From Streptomyces sp. ISL-87 (GTDB lineage Bacteria; Actinomycetota; Actinomycetes; Streptomycetales; Streptomycetaceae), in assembly GCF_018614095.1 (NCBI RefSeq), contig NZ_JAGGOY010000029.1:42111-106110 (forward strand): a stretch of DNA of 64,000 bases. The letters run 5' to 3'. This document shows positions 16,236 through 27,203 of this stretch, in pieces. The notes beneath the pieces are model-generated. The model saw nothing but the letters and a program-made list of their open reading frames with translations, was not told the DNA's origin and did no database searches. The position numbers were made by a program, and so were the translations under genes. Every line of letters starts with the position of its first letter. Position 1 is the stretch's first letter.

Positions 16236-16856
16236 TTGCACCGTCGCACAGCGCTCTCCGTCTCCGCCGCCCTGCTCGTGGCGGCCCCCCTGCTGTCCGC
16301 CTGCTCGGGCGAGACCCGCCCCGGCACCGCGGCCGTGGTCGGCGGCGAACGGATCACCACCTCGGCGCTCCAGGACCAGGTGAACGACGTCCGCACCGCG
16401 CAGAACCGTTCCGAACAGGCCGCCCAGCTCGTCGCGAGCACCCCGAACCTGGAGCGGCTGAAGCTCAACAAGATGATCCAGCTGCGGGTCCTGGAGAAGG
16501 CCGCCAAGGACGCCGGGATCTCCGTCAGCACGAAGGAGGTCGAGGACTTCCGCGAGGACGCAGGCCAGGACGGCGGCGCCCGGAAGCTGGAGCAGCGGGC
16601 CCTGGCGCAGAAGATCCCGCTCGCCCCCGGCCAGATCGACGACGACATCCGGTTCACGCTGCTGTTCGGCAAGCTCTCGGAGCGCTTCGGCAAGGAGGCC
16701 GTCCTGGCCCCGCTCGCCAAGGCCTCGGACGCGCTGCACATCACGGTGAACCCGCGCTACGGCGACTGGGACGTCAAGCAGATCGCCCTCGGCGACGGGG
16801 AGACCGCGTGGATCACCCAGCGCACCCGGCCCGAGCAGGCCCCCGCCGGAGCCTGA
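16236..16856 (+). CDS. SurA_N-domain lipoprotein (chaperone-like)
   Basis: 206 residues from a TTG start (16236) preceded by tggagg at a good distance; no ATG or GTG fits the signal sequence. The N terminus HRRTALSVSAALLVAAPLL is a signal peptide ending in the lipobox LSAC. The mature part has the SurA N-terminal fold: VGGERITTSALQDQV, a long helix with LNKMIQLRVLEKAAKDAGI, and VSTKEVEDF. No PPIase domain follows, so it is probably a holdase-type chaperone for exported proteins. It is followed 28 nt later by mazG on the same strand. Confidence 0.85.
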   Translation: MHRRTALSVSAALLVAAPLLSACSGETRPGTAAVVGGERITTSALQDQVNDVRTAQNRSEQAAQLVASTPNLERLKLNKMIQLRVLEKAAKDAGISVSTKEVEDFREDAGQDGGARKLEQRALAQKIPLAPGQIDDDIRFTLLFGKLSERFGKEAVLAPLAKASDALHITVNPRYGDWDVKQIALGDGETAWITQRTRPEQAPAGA

Positions 16857-16884
16857 CCCGTTCGCGCGGAGGTAGGTTCGGAGG

Positions 16885-17862
16885 GTGAACGACCACACGC
16901 CCGCCGAGCCCACCGGCCGCATCGTCCTGCTCACCGCCAGCCACCGGGTCGCCCCCGGCCTGCTGTCCTGGCCGGCGTGGCAGACCCTGCACGCCGCGGA
17001 CCGGGTGTGGTGCGCCGACCGGGACCACCCGCAGCTGCCGTACCTGCGCGAGGCGGGCGTCGAGGTGGCGCACGAGGTCCCCGACGCCCACACGCTGGTC
17101 GAGTTCTGCACCGGCGGGCGCACCGTCGTGGTAATCCCGAGTGGCGAGGGCGACCAGCGCCTCACCGACGGGCTGGCCCGCCTCGCAGGCTCCGGACGCG
17201 TCAGCATGCCCGATCTTGAACTGCTGCCCGGCTCCTACGACCTGCCCGGCGCCCGCCTGCTCGACCTGGTCCTGGTGATGGACCGGATCCGGCGCGAGTG
17301 CCCGTGGTCCTCCCGGCAGACCCACCGGGACCTGGTCAAGTACGGGGTCGAGGAGGCATACGAACTGGTCGAGGCCATCGAGGCCGGCGACCGGGAAGAA
17401 CTGCGCGAGGAGCTCGGCGACGTCCTGCTCCAGGTGGTCTTCCACGCCCGGATCGCCGAGGAGGACGGCGAGGAGCCGTTCTCCATCGACGACGTGGCCG
17501 CGACCCTGGTGGAGAAGCTGATCCACCGGCACCCGCACGTCTTCGGCGACGCGCAGGCGAGCACGCCGGAAGAGGTCAAGGCGCACTGGCTGCGCACGAA
17601 GGCGGTCGAGAAGCAGCGCGAGTCGGTCACCGACGGGATCCCGCTCGGCCAGCCCGGCCTCGCACTCGCGGCCAAGCTCGTCGGCCGGGCCCGGACGGGA
17701 GCGGTGCCCGTGGAGCTGCCCCGCGGCGAGGGCATCGGGTACGAACTGCTGGAGCTGGCGGCGCGCGCCGAGGCGGAGGGGGTCGACCCCGAGACCGCGC
17801 TGCGCGCGGCGGCCCGCGTCTACCGGGACGCGATCCGGGCCGCCGAGGGCGTCGGCGACTAG
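16885..17862 (+). CDS. mazG: nucleoside triphosphate pyrophosphohydrolase MazG
   Basis: The 325-residue protein starts at GTG 16885. The first 110 residues form a small domain (LLTASHRVAPGLLSWPAW) seen in actinobacterial MazG and related to tetrapyrrole methylases in other groups. The MazG fold runs from about residue 128 to 260: VMDRIRRECPW (W-D/S-x-x-Q-T-H), EEAYELVEAI and EELGDVLLQVVFHARI carry the metal-binding E-x-x-E and E-x-x-D pairs. It hydrolyses non-canonical or excess NTPs to NMP and pyrophosphate. It is convergent with the flavohemoglobin gene. Confidence 0.95.
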   Translation: MNDHTPAEPTGRIVLLTASHRVAPGLLSWPAWQTLHAADRVWCADRDHPQLPYLREAGVEVAHEVPDAHTLVEFCTGGRTVVVIPSGEGDQRLTDGLARLAGSGRVSMPDLELLPGSYDLPGARLLDLVLVMDRIRRECPWSSRQTHRDLVKYGVEEAYELVEAIEAGDREELREELGDVLLQVVFHARIAEEDGEEPFSIDDVAATLVEKLIHRHPHVFGDAQASTPEEVKAHWLRTKAVEKQRESVTDGIPLGQPGLALAAKLVGRARTGAVPVELPRGEGIGYELLELAARAEAEGVDPETALRAAARVYRDAIRAAEGVGD

Positions 17863-17957
17863 GGGGTGTCCGCGGACGCCGCGGGCCCGCCCTGATCCGG
17901 AAGGCAGGCCTCCGTCTCCCTGGCCTTCAGCAGCGGCTGTGCGGGTGCGCGGATCGT

Positions 17958-19175
17958 TCAGTGGGCGCGCGGTGCGCGGCCCGATGGGTTGTGCCAGTGC
18001 GGGGACGGGCGGTGCAGGAACCACTCGCCGAACCCCAGCGGGCGCCCGCCCGGCCCGCTGCCCTTGCCGCCGGCGGGTACCGAGTCGTAGAAGATACGGC
18101 CGGGCCGCGCTCCCAGCTCCTCCAGTAAGTACGCGGTCTCCTCGATGAACAGGGGCGGCCCGCTGAGGTAGACGTCCTGGTCGGGCCACATGCCCCGGTT
18201 GCCGAGTGCGGTCGTCAGCCGGTCGGTGGCCTGGTTGGGGTGCTGCCCGGGGGCGGGCGTGATGTAGGTGACGCCGAGCCAGCCGAAGGCGGCCGCGAGG
18301 GTGTCGATGAGCGGCCGGTCGTAGAGGTGCGCGGCGTCCCGGGCGACCACGAAGAGCCGTACGTCCTGATCGGGAGGGTGGTCGGAGAGCTCCTCCAGCA
18401 TGGCCCGGATCGGCGCCCAGCCGGTGCCGGCGGCGATGAGGCTGACCGGGCGGTCCGTGCGCCGGAAGGTCAGCTGACCGCCGGCCGCGCCGAGCCGCAG
18501 CATCTCGCCGGGCCGGACCTCGCGCACCAGGGCGGTGCTGAGCCGGCCCTGCTCGATCCGGCTGACGTGCAGGTCCACGGTGTGGTCGGGGCGGGGCGCG
18601 TTGGCGATGGAGTACGTACGCCAGGTGGTCGGGACGCGGGCGCTGCTCACGCTCACGTACTGGCCAGGCAGGTAGGGGAGCGGGGCGTGCGGCCGCAGGG
18701 TCAGCACGCCGATGTCCTCTCCGTACTGGAGGTGGCGGACCACCTCCGCGTCCCACCAGGGCGGGTCCTTGCTCTCCTCGGCGCCGGCCGTCATCGCGTC
18801 GGCGATCACCTGGTAGGCCTCGGACCAGGCCTTCTCGACCTCCGGGGTCCAGGCCTCGCCGGAGGTCTCGGCGAGGGCGGCGAGCAGGCTGGAGCCGACG
18901 GCCGCGTAGTGCTCGGGGCCGGCCCGGAACTTGCGGTGGTCGCGGCCGAGGTCGCGGAGATAGGGGAGGAGCGTCTCGTGTTCGAAGTGGGCGATCACGT
19001 GGGTGAGCGCGGCGAAGAGGCGGTCCCGCTGCCGCTCCATGTCCTCGAAGGAGGCCGGGAAGAGGTCACGGATCCCGGGGTTGTGCCAGAAGAGGTGGGA
19101 GTAGAAGAACTTGACCGCGTGCTCGGCCCGTCTCTCCACCACCGCGAAGCTGCTTTTCAAGATCCTCACATCCAC
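17958..19175 (-). CDS. flavohemoglobin-like globin/FAD/NAD oxidoreductase; contains a TTA codon
   Basis: The 405-residue protein has a globin domain (about 1-135: FFYSHLFWHNPGIRDLFP, likely proximal His in GPEHYAAVG) fused to an FAD-binding domain (about 150-250: RTYSIANAP) and an NAD(P) domain (GTGWAPIRAM, then YLSGPPLF). This is the architecture of nitric-oxide dioxygenases. Codon Leu in ETAYLLEEL is TTA (minus strand 18128-18126), the only in-frame TTA I noticed in the window, so translation would need the bldA tRNA. The GTG start at 19175 lies about 8 nt from a -10 hexamer, suggesting a leaderless message. The next GTG (two codons later) is an alternative. Confidence 0.92.
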   Translation of the reverse strand: MDVRILKSSFAVVERRAEHAVKFFYSHLFWHNPGIRDLFPASFEDMERQRDRLFAALTHVIAHFEHETLLPYLRDLGRDHRKFRAGPEHYAAVGSSLLAALAETSGEAWTPEVEKAWSEAYQVIADAMTAGAEESKDPPWWDAEVVRHLQYGEDIGVLTLRPHAPLPYLPGQYVSVSSARVPTTWRTYSIANAPRPDHTVDLHVSRIEQGRLSTALVREVRPGEMLRLGAAGGQLTFRRTDRPVSLIAAGTGWAPIRAMLEELSDHPPDQDVRLFVVARDAAHLYDRPLIDTLAAAFGWLGVTYITPAPGQHPNQATDRLTTALGNRGMWPDQDVYLSGPPLFIEETAYLLEELGARPGRIFYDSVPAGGKGSGPGGRPLGFGEWFLHRPSPHWHNPSGRAPRAH

Positions 19176-19182
19176 AAAACCG

Positions 19183-19213
19183 AAAGTAGGAATGTCGGGG
19201 AAGGTGACGTCAA
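19183..19213 (-). promoter_or_regulatory. probable promoter of the flavohemoglobin gene
   Basis: Minus strand -35 TTGACG (19213-19208) and -10 TACTTT (19188-19183), spacer 19 nt, which is slightly long. The expected start of transcription (about 19176) coincides with the GTG start codon. Confidence 0.55.
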
Positions 19214-19290
19214 GTCAGGGCGGATTTACGGACAGCCGCGACGAACCGCCCATATGGGATGGCGCGTGGGGGCCGGGATACGGTCGGCGG

Positions 19291-20601
19291 GTGCATGAGC
19301 AGACCCCCGCAGCCGACGTCCCCGCCGACGTCCCCGCCGACGTCCCCGCCGAAGCCCCCGCCGAAGCCCCCCAGGGCCCGACCCTGTTCGACTGGGAGTT
19401 CGCGACCGACCCCTACCCGGCCTACGCCTGGCTGCGCGAGCACTCCCCGGTGCACCGCACCAAGCTCCCGAGCGGGGTCGAGGCCTGGCTGGTCACCCGG
19501 TACGCCGACGCCCGCCAGGCCCTCGCCGACCAGCGCCTGAGCAAGAATCCGGCCCACCACGCGGAGCCGGCGCACGCCAAGGGCAAGACCGGGATTCCGG
19601 GGGAGCGCAAGGCGGAGCTGATGACGCATCTGCTCAACATCGACCCGCCGGACCACACCCGGCTGCGGCGGCTGGTGTCGAAGGCGTTCACTCCGCGCAG
19701 GGTCGCCGAGTTCACCCCGCGGGTGCAGGAGCTGACCGACCACCTCATCGATCAGTTCGTCGCGAAGGGGGAGGCGGATCTCATCCACGAGTTCGCCTTC
19801 CCGCTCCCCATCTACGCCATCTGCGAGATGCTCGGCGTACCGCGCGAGGACCAGGACGACTTCCGCGACTGGGCCGGAATGATGATCCGACACGGCGGGG
19901 GCCCGCGCGGCGGAGTCGCCCGCTCGGTGAAGCAGATGCGGACCTATCTCGGTGAACTCATTCACCGCAAACGGGACGATCTGGGCAACGATCTGATTTC
20001 CGACCTGATCCGCGCCAGCGACCACGGCGACCACCTGACGGAGGCCGAGGCCACCGCCATGGCTTTCATCCTGCTTTTCGCCGGTTTCGAGACGACCGTG
20101 AACCTCATCGGCAACGGCGTCCACTCCCTCTTCATGAACCCGGACCAGCGCGAGCGCCTCCAGGCCTCCCTCGCGGCCGGCGAGAGCGGGCTGCTGGAGA
20201 CGGGCGTGGAGGAGCTGCTCCGCTACGACGGCCCCGTGGAGCTCGCGACCTGGCGGTTCGCCACCGAGCCGCTGACCCTCGGCGGCCAGGACGTCGCGGC
20301 TGGCGATCCGGTGCTCGTGGTCCTCGCGGCCGCCGACCGCGACCCCGAGCGGTTCGCCGAACCGGACACCCTCGACCTCTCCCGCACCGACAACCAGCAC
20401 CTCGGATACGGGCACGGAATCCACTACTGCCTGGGCGCTCCGCTCGCCCGGCTCGAAGGACAGACCGCGCTTGCGACTTTGCTGACGCGTCTGCCAGATC
20501 TGGAACTCGCCGTTCCGGCCGAGGAGCTGCGCTGGCGCGGCGGGCTCATCATGCGTGGCCTGCGCACTCTTCCTGTTCGCTTCACACCTCGAAACGTTTG
20601 A
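19291..20601 (+). CDS. cytochrome P450 (CYP107/105-like)
   Basis: 436 residues from GTG 19291. The first 30 residues are built from a 12-bp DNA repeat giving PADVPADVPADV and then PAEAPAEAP, upstream of the P450 fold. The I-helix oxygen-binding motif is LLFAGFETT (about 258), the K-helix ExxR is EELLR (about 308), and the heme loop is GYGHGIHYCLGAPLAR, with the thiolate Cys at about 382. Soluble bacterial P450s like this hydroxylate small or natural-product substrates using ferredoxins. No ferredoxin is adjacent; the divergent flavin protein could supply electrons, but that is speculation. Start choice is uncertain because the ribosome site is weak. Confidence 0.92.
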   Translation: MHEQTPAADVPADVPADVPAEAPAEAPQGPTLFDWEFATDPYPAYAWLREHSPVHRTKLPSGVEAWLVTRYADARQALADQRLSKNPAHHAEPAHAKGKTGIPGERKAELMTHLLNIDPPDHTRLRRLVSKAFTPRRVAEFTPRVQELTDHLIDQFVAKGEADLIHEFAFPLPIYAICEMLGVPREDQDDFRDWAGMMIRHGGGPRGGVARSVKQMRTYLGELIHRKRDDLGNDLISDLIRASDHGDHLTEAEATAMAFILLFAGFETTVNLIGNGVHSLFMNPDQRERLQASLAAGESGLLETGVEELLRYDGPVELATWRFATEPLTLGGQDVAAGDPVLVVLAAADRDPERFAEPDTLDLSRTDNQHLGYGHGIHYCLGAPLARLEGQTALATLLTRLPDLELAVPAEELRWRGGLIMRGLRTLPVRFTPRNV

Positions 20602-20638
20602 AGCCCCTCTGACCTGGAGTCAGTTTCCGACCGAACTT

Positions 20639-20666
20639 GTGACAATCGTTCGAAGGCCGCTAGGTT
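20639..20666 (+). promoter_or_regulatory. promoter of the first rpf gene
   Basis: -35 GTGACA (20639-20644), 16-nt spacer, -10 TAGGTT (20661-20666), giving a leader of about 32 nt before ATG 20705. Confidence 0.65.
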
Positions 20667-20704
20667 CTGCCGTTACCCCGCCGTTATGCGAAAGGTGCAG
20701 TCTC

Positions 20705-21790
20705 ATGCGTTCGAACGGCCGCCACAGACGCCCCCGTCAGGTGCCCGCGATTGTCGTCACTGCCGGAGTCGCAGGCTCCGCTCTGGCCCTGCCGCTGCTC
20801 GCGGCGACCAACGCGAGTGCCGCAGACACCTCCACGTGGGACAAGGTCGCCGAGTGCGAGAGCGGCGGTGCGTGGAGCGCCAACTTCGGCAGCGGCGCCT
20901 ACGGCGGACTCCAGTTCACGCAGGAGGAGTGGCAGAACGCGGGCGGCACGACCTACGCCGAGCGCGCGGACCTCGCCAGCCGGTCGCAGCAGATAGCCGT
21001 CGCCGAGCGGGTGCTGGCCTCCCAGGGCCCCGAGGCGTGGCCGCTGTGCGCGTCCCCGGCCGGGCTGACCAAGGAGGGCCCCTCGGCCGAGGTGGACCCG
21101 GGCCGCGGCCACTCCAGCGACGCCAAGGCGGTCTCCCCGAGCCCGTCCCGCCCCGACGACTCCGTGCCGTCCACCGGCTCCGGTGCGCCGTCCACGGACT
21201 TCGGGGCCCCGACGCAGAGCGTGAGCCCGTCCGGTTCGCCCGCCTTCGGACTGCCCGACGTCCCGATGGCCCCGCCGCTCGGACTGCCCGTCATGCCCGA
21301 TCCGGACCTCCCGTCGACGGCTCCGACGACCCCGGGCGACCCGACGACGTCCCCCACGACCCCGGTGACCCCGGGCGGTCCGACCGCGTCCCCGACGACC
21401 CCGGTGATTCCGGGCGGCCCGACCGCGTCCCCCACGACCCCGGGCGACCCCACGGCTCCCGTGACCCCGGGCACTTCGGGCACACCGGGCATCCCGTCCG
21501 CCCCCGACGCCTCCGCCGACCCGTCCGCCACCCCGCAGGCCCCGGCCGCCGGTACGAGCGAGGGCAGCGGCAAGCACCGCGGTACGCCCGCCGTCGAGGC
21601 GCCCGTCACACCTGACGCCGCGTCGGACCCGACGTACATCGTGAAGGAGGGCGACAGCCTGGCCGCCATCGCGGATGCCAAGGGGGTCAAGGGCGGCTGG
21701 AGCAAGCTCTACGAGGCCAATGAGCAGGTCATCGGCGGCGACGCCAACCTGATCAAGCCCGGCCAGAATCTGGATCTAACCAAGCAATAA
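20705..21790 (+). CDS. resuscitation-promoting factor with LysM domain (RpfC-like)
   Basis: A 361-residue secreted muralytic enzyme. The signal peptide (1-39) ends ANASA. The transglycosylase-like Rpf domain follows (about 41-118: STWDKVAECESGGAWSAN with the catalytic Glu in ECESGG, then YGGLQFTQEEWQ). Residues 125-300 are a low-complexity Pro/Thr/Ser linker with repeated TTPGDPT/TPVTPGGPTAS units. The C terminus is a LysM peptidoglycan-binding domain (about 312-359: YIVKEGDSLAAIA). Rpf enzymes cleave peptidoglycan during spore germination and regrowth. Its own promoter lies upstream. The next gene is a shorter paralogue under c-di-AMP control. Confidence 0.95.
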   Translation: MRSNGRHRRPRQVPAIVVTAGVAGSALALPLLAATNASAADTSTWDKVAECESGGAWSANFGSGAYGGLQFTQEEWQNAGGTTYAERADLASRSQQIAVAERVLASQGPEAWPLCASPAGLTKEGPSAEVDPGRGHSSDAKAVSPSPSRPDDSVPSTGSGAPSTDFGAPTQSVSPSGSPAFGLPDVPMAPPLGLPVMPDPDLPSTAPTTPGDPTTSPTTPVTPGGPTASPTTPVIPGGPTASPTTPGDPTAPVTPGTSGTPGIPSAPDASADPSATPQAPAAGTSEGSGKHRGTPAVEAPVTPDAASDPTYIVKEGDSLAAIADAKGVKGGWSKLYEANEQVIGGDANLIKPGQNLDLTKQ

Positions 21791-21945
21791 GGGCACTTCG
21801 GGCATCCGGAAAGTTAGTAATGTCGGATATCCGTAAGTGAGACATGTGTCTCTTCCGGTCAACTGGCGTGTCTCGCCCGGAGGCACCCGAAAACCCCGCC
21901 CTCACCTGCGCAAATACCGGTGCGAAGTACGCAAGTAGGGGCTCT

Positions 21946-21994
21946 CTCTCCCCGATGTTCCTTGTTGAACATCGGGGAGAGGCCTGTCTACCTT
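21946..21994 (+). promoter_or_regulatory. perfect 15-bp hairpin overlapping the likely rpfA promoter
   Basis: A perfect 15-bp stem (21946-21960 with 21967-21981) and a 6-nt loop. Overlapping its right arm is a -35 TTGAAC (21965-21970), followed after 18 nt by TACCTT (21989-21994). Transcription would then start near 22001, just before the riboswitch. The hairpin could terminate the upstream gene or be a binding site that occludes the -35. Confidence 0.6.
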
Positions 21995-22027
21995 CTGAAT
22001 CGCCCGCCACCGCGGGCCTCTTCGACC

Positions 22028-22964
<937 letters not shown>

Positions 22965-23012
22965 ATCTCGCGGTAACAACCGCGGGGGCCTGCGCGACAC
23001 GCACGTTTCCCA

Positions 23013-23045
23013 CCGCCCGGCGCGTCTTCTTCACGCGCCGGGCGG
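23013..23045 (+). terminator. terminator of rpfA
   Basis: Perfect 13-bp stem (ccgcccggcgcgt with its complement) and 7-nt loop. Confidence 0.85.
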
Positions 23046-23198
23046 CTGCGTTTCGCCCGCCGGGAGCTGATCGCCGCGAGTCCTATGTCATGGAAGAGGG
23101 GTATTCGGGCCCTTTTTCGTCCCAGGACCCGGGCGGTCGGCCGGCCGATTGCCCGGAGCCGGTTAGGCTCTAGTCGGCAAGGCCGTCCCACGGCCTGA

Positions 23199-24521
<1,323 letters not shown>

Positions 24522-24538
24522 TCACGATCCAGCCTCCG

Positions 24539-24579
24539 TACGTCCCCGCACTCGGTCCCGTACCGTGTGCGGGGACGTA
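24539..24579 (+). terminator. terminator between eno and divIC
   Basis: 13-bp perfect stem (tacgtccccgcac and its complement) around a 15-nt loop. Confidence 0.75.
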
Positions 24580-24611
24580 TTGCGTAGGGCGCATATAGGG
24601 GAGGCGGATCA

Positions 24612-25100
24612 ATGGCCGGGAACCGGGACCGGTTCTCCACCTTCTCCACCGCGACCAGGCTCCGGCAGCTGGGCGAGCGGACCGCGGCCCACGTCTACCG
24701 CTCGCAGTCACGCCGCCAGGTCCGCCGCAGCCGGCTCACCGGCCGGGCCGCACTGCTGGTGCTGGTCCTCTGTACGCTGGTCGTCGCCCTCGCGTATCCG
24801 ATGCGCCAATACGTATCCCAGCGCTCGGAGATCACGGAGCAGCAGCGGGCCGCCGAGGACGCGCGCAAGCGCCTCGAAGAGCTCCGCGACGAGAAGGCCC
24901 GCTGGCAGGACCCGGCCTACGCGGAGCAGCAGGCGCGCAAGCACCTGCACTTCCTGCGGCCGGGCGAGATCGGCTACATCATGAAGGACCCGGGGGCCGA
25001 GGCCGCGGAGCGGCACCGCACCGGACAGGCCGCGTCCGACCGCCCCTGGTACTCGAACGTCTGGGACGGCGTCGACAAGACCGACCGCCCCGGCGACTGA
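24612..25100 (+). CDS. divIC: septum formation initiator DivIC/FtsB-like
   Basis: 162 residues. A positively charged cytoplasmic N terminus (1-45) is followed by one membrane helix (about 46-66), then a coiled coil (about 70-105, rich in E/Q/R heptads such as ITEQQRAAEDARKRLEEL), and the family motif ARKHLHFLRPGEIGY. It scaffolds the divisome with FtsL and FtsQ at sporulation septa. The ribosome site aggggaggcgg is strong. Downstream lie DUF501 and Ppx/GppA in the order conserved in actinobacteria, often following eno. Confidence 0.94.
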   Translation: MAGNRDRFSTFSTATRLRQLGERTAAHVYRSQSRRQVRRSRLTGRAALLVLVLCTLVVALAYPMRQYVSQRSEITEQQRAAEDARKRLEELRDEKARWQDPAYAEQQARKHLHFLRPGEIGYIMKDPGAEAAERHRTGQAASDRPWYSNVWDGVDKTDRPGD

Positions 25101-25152
25101 GCACGTACGCAGCACCCATCCGACCGGAACAACGAAGAGACTTCCTCCAGGC

Positions 25153-25734
25153 ATGCAGACGCCCCCGCCCCAGACCGACCGGACCGAGCCGAACGACGCG
25201 GACATCGAGGCGTTCGAGCAGCAGCTCGGCCGCCCCCCGCGCGGGCTGCGCGCCATCGCGCACCGCTGCCCCTGCGGCCAGCCGGACGTGGTGGAGACCG
25301 CCCCGCGGCTCCCCGACGGCACGCCCTTCCCCACGCTGTACTACCTGACGTGCCCGCGCGCGGCCTCCGCGATCGGCACGCTGGAGGCCAACGGCGTGAT
25401 GAAGGAGATGCAGGCCCGGCTCGCCGAGGACCCGGAACTCGCCGCCGCCTACCAGGCCGCGCACGAGGACTACATCCGGCGCCGGGATGCCATCGAGGTG
25501 CTCCAGGGCTTCCCGAGCGCCGGCGGTATGCCGGACCGGGTGAAGTGCCTGCACGTGCTGGTCGGCCACTCGCTGGCCGCCGGTCCCGGTGTGAACCCGT
25601 TCGGTGACGAGGCCCTGGCGATGCTGCCGGAGTGGTGGGCCAAGGGCCCCTGCGTCACCCCGTGCGCCGGCAAGTCGGAGGACGCCGACAAGTCGGAGAA
25701 CGCCGGCCAGACGGAGAAGGAGACGGACGCGTGA
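25153..25734 (+). CDS. DUF501 protein
   Basis: 193 residues, conserved throughout actinobacteria between divIC and the exopolyphosphatase gene. The DUF501 core (about 17-165) shows QLGRPPRGLRAIAHRCPCG, PTLYYLTCP, an HxDYxRRR-type helix, and a CLHVLVGHSLAAGPGVNPFGD segment with conserved Cys and His residues that could bind metal. The last 25 residues are a degenerate acidic/Lys-rich tail. Its stop overlaps the GTG of ppx. Function is unknown. Confidence 0.92.
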   Translation: MQTPPPQTDRTEPNDADIEAFEQQLGRPPRGLRAIAHRCPCGQPDVVETAPRLPDGTPFPTLYYLTCPRAASAIGTLEANGVMKEMQARLAEDPELAAAYQAAHEDYIRRRDAIEVLQGFPSAGGMPDRVKCLHVLVGHSLAAGPGVNPFGDEALAMLPEWWAKGPCVTPCAGKSEDADKSENAGQTEKETDA

Positions 25735-26702
25735 CCAGGGTCGCGGGCATCGACTGCGGTACGAACTCCATCCGCCTCCTGGTCGCGGACTGCGACCCCG
25801 CCACCGGCGAGCTGGTGGAGCTGGACCGGCGCATGGTCATCGTGCGGCTCGGCCAGGGCGTGGACAAGACCGGCCGGCTGGCCCCGGAGGCGCTGGAGCG
25901 CACCTTCGCGGCCTGCCGCGCGTACGCCGCGGTCATCAAGGAACTGGGTGCGGAGCGCGTGCGCTTCGTGGCCACCTCGGCATCGCGCGACGCCGAGAAC
26001 CGGGACGAGTTCGTCCAGGGCGTCCTGGACATCCTGGGCGTCGAGCCCGAGGTGATCTCCGGGGACCAGGAGGCGGAGTTCTCCTTCACCGGCGCCACCA
26101 GGGAGCTGACCGGCACCGACCACCTCGAAAAGCCCTTCCTGGTCGTGGACATCGGCGGCGGCTCGACGGAGTTCGTGGTCGGCGAGGAGCACGTCCGGGC
26201 GGCCCGCTCGGTCGACGTGGGCTGCGTACGGATGACCGAGCGCCACCTGCTGGTCGACGGGGTCGTCACCGACCCGCCCACCGAGGCGCAGATCGCCGCC
26301 ATGCGGGCCGACATCGAGGCGGCGCTGGACCTGGCCGCCGAAACGGTCCCGCTGGGCGAGGCCCGCACCCTGGTGGGCCTGGCCGGCTCGGTGACGACGG
26401 TCGCCGCGATCGCCCTCGGGCTGCCGGAGTACGAATCGTCGCTGATCCACCACTCCCGGATCCCCTACGAGAAGGTCCGCGAGATCAGCGAGCGGATGCT
26501 GACGGCGACCCACGCCGAGCGCGCGGCGATCCCCGTGATGCACCCGGGCCGGGTGGACGTCATCGGCGCCGGCGCCCTGGTCCTCCTCGCCATCATGGAC
26601 CGCATCGGCGCCTCGGAGGTCGTCGTCTCCGAGCACGACATCCTCGACGGAATCGCGATCAGGACCGCAGAGGCGGTCGAGGCCGACAAGCAGCGGTCCT
26701 GA
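25731..26702 (+). CDS. exopolyphosphatase / guanosine pentaphosphatase (Ppx/GppA)
   Basis: 323 residues from GTG 25731, which overlaps the previous stop (GTGA). The actin-like ATPase fold motifs are present: phosphate-1 loop GIDCGTNSIRLLVAD, TSASRDAENR, and phosphate-2 loop DIGGGSTEFVVG, with the catalytic Glu in the region before DIGGGS. It is shorter than E. coli Ppx because the HD C-terminal domain is missing, as in actinobacterial Ppx1/Ppx2 types. It hydrolyses polyphosphate or pppGpp. A terminator hairpin follows. Confidence 0.94.
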   Translation: MTRVAGIDCGTNSIRLLVADCDPATGELVELDRRMVIVRLGQGVDKTGRLAPEALERTFAACRAYAAVIKELGAERVRFVATSASRDAENRDEFVQGVLDILGVEPEVISGDQEAEFSFTGATRELTGTDHLEKPFLVVDIGGGSTEFVVGEEHVRAARSVDVGCVRMTERHLLVDGVVTDPPTEAQIAAMRADIEAALDLAAETVPLGEARTLVGLAGSVTTVAAIALGLPEYESSLIHHSRIPYEKVREISERMLTATHAERAAIPVMHPGRVDVIGAGALVLLAIMDRIGASEVVVSEHDILDGIAIRTAEAVEADKQRS

Positions 26703-26718
26703 CCTGCTGCACTGAACG

Positions 26719-26750
26719 GCGGCGCTCCGGTGAGTTCACTGGAGCGCCGC
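26719..26750. terminator. terminator after ppx, inside the antitoxin pseudogene end
   Basis: 10-bp perfect stem gcggcgctcc/ggagcgccgc with a 12-nt loop. It overlaps the 3' end of the minus-strand antitoxin remnant. Confidence 0.65.
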
Positions 26751-27005
26751 TTCCGTGTCGGTCAGTGCGGCGAGGAGCTCGCTCATGGTCACGGTCGGTC
26801 CGCCTTCGGCGAGCACGGCCTCCGCCTCGCGTGAGAGCAGTTCGTCGGCCGCCTCTTCGAGCGCGTTGAAGTCCGCGATGGGGACCAGGGCGGCCACCGG
26901 GGCGCCGTTCCGCGTGATGATGGCCGGAGCGCCCTGCTCGGCGCGGTTGATGTGGTCCGCGAGGTGGGCTCAGGCTTCACGCACGGTCACAACGTTCTCA
27001 CTCAT
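26736..27005 (-). pseudogene. Phd/YefM antitoxin interrupted by an in-frame TGA
   Basis: Ninety codons read MSENVVTVREA, then TGA (26972-26970), then AHLADHINRAEQGAPAIITR and on to NGAPVAALVPIADFNALEEA. This is a complete Phd/YefM antitoxin apart from the stop at codon 12, at a place where homologues usually have Arg (CGA or CGC), so one substitution explains it. GC at third positions remains high, so the loss is recent or the base call is wrong. No toxin gene is adjacent: ppx lies downstream and an empty region upstream. Confidence 0.85.
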
Positions 27006-27183
27006 GCCGATAGTGTGCGCGCCGACGTGTACACGTGCTGCTGCGGCGGCAACGGGGGGCGGGTTACCCCGAGATGGTGGAACGGGATCGCCTGGTCCGG
27101 CGCCTGGCGGGGGCCTCGTGGAGTCTCGGAGGGCCCTTCCGGGGGCCTTACGGGGGTCTTAGGTCCCGTCGGGCAGATGAACT

Positions 27184-27201
27184 TCGTGAAGTTCTTCACA
27201 A
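27184..27201. promoter_or_regulatory. Rex-like operator (13 of 14 positions)
   Basis: tcgtgaagttcttcacaa matches the Rex consensus TTGTGAA-N4-TTCACAA at 13 of 14 defined bases. It lies 2 nt before a strong intrinsic terminator and 318 bp before ndh. A TAGGTC hexamer about 20 nt upstream could be a -10. Confidence 0.65.
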
Positions 27202-27203
27202 GG

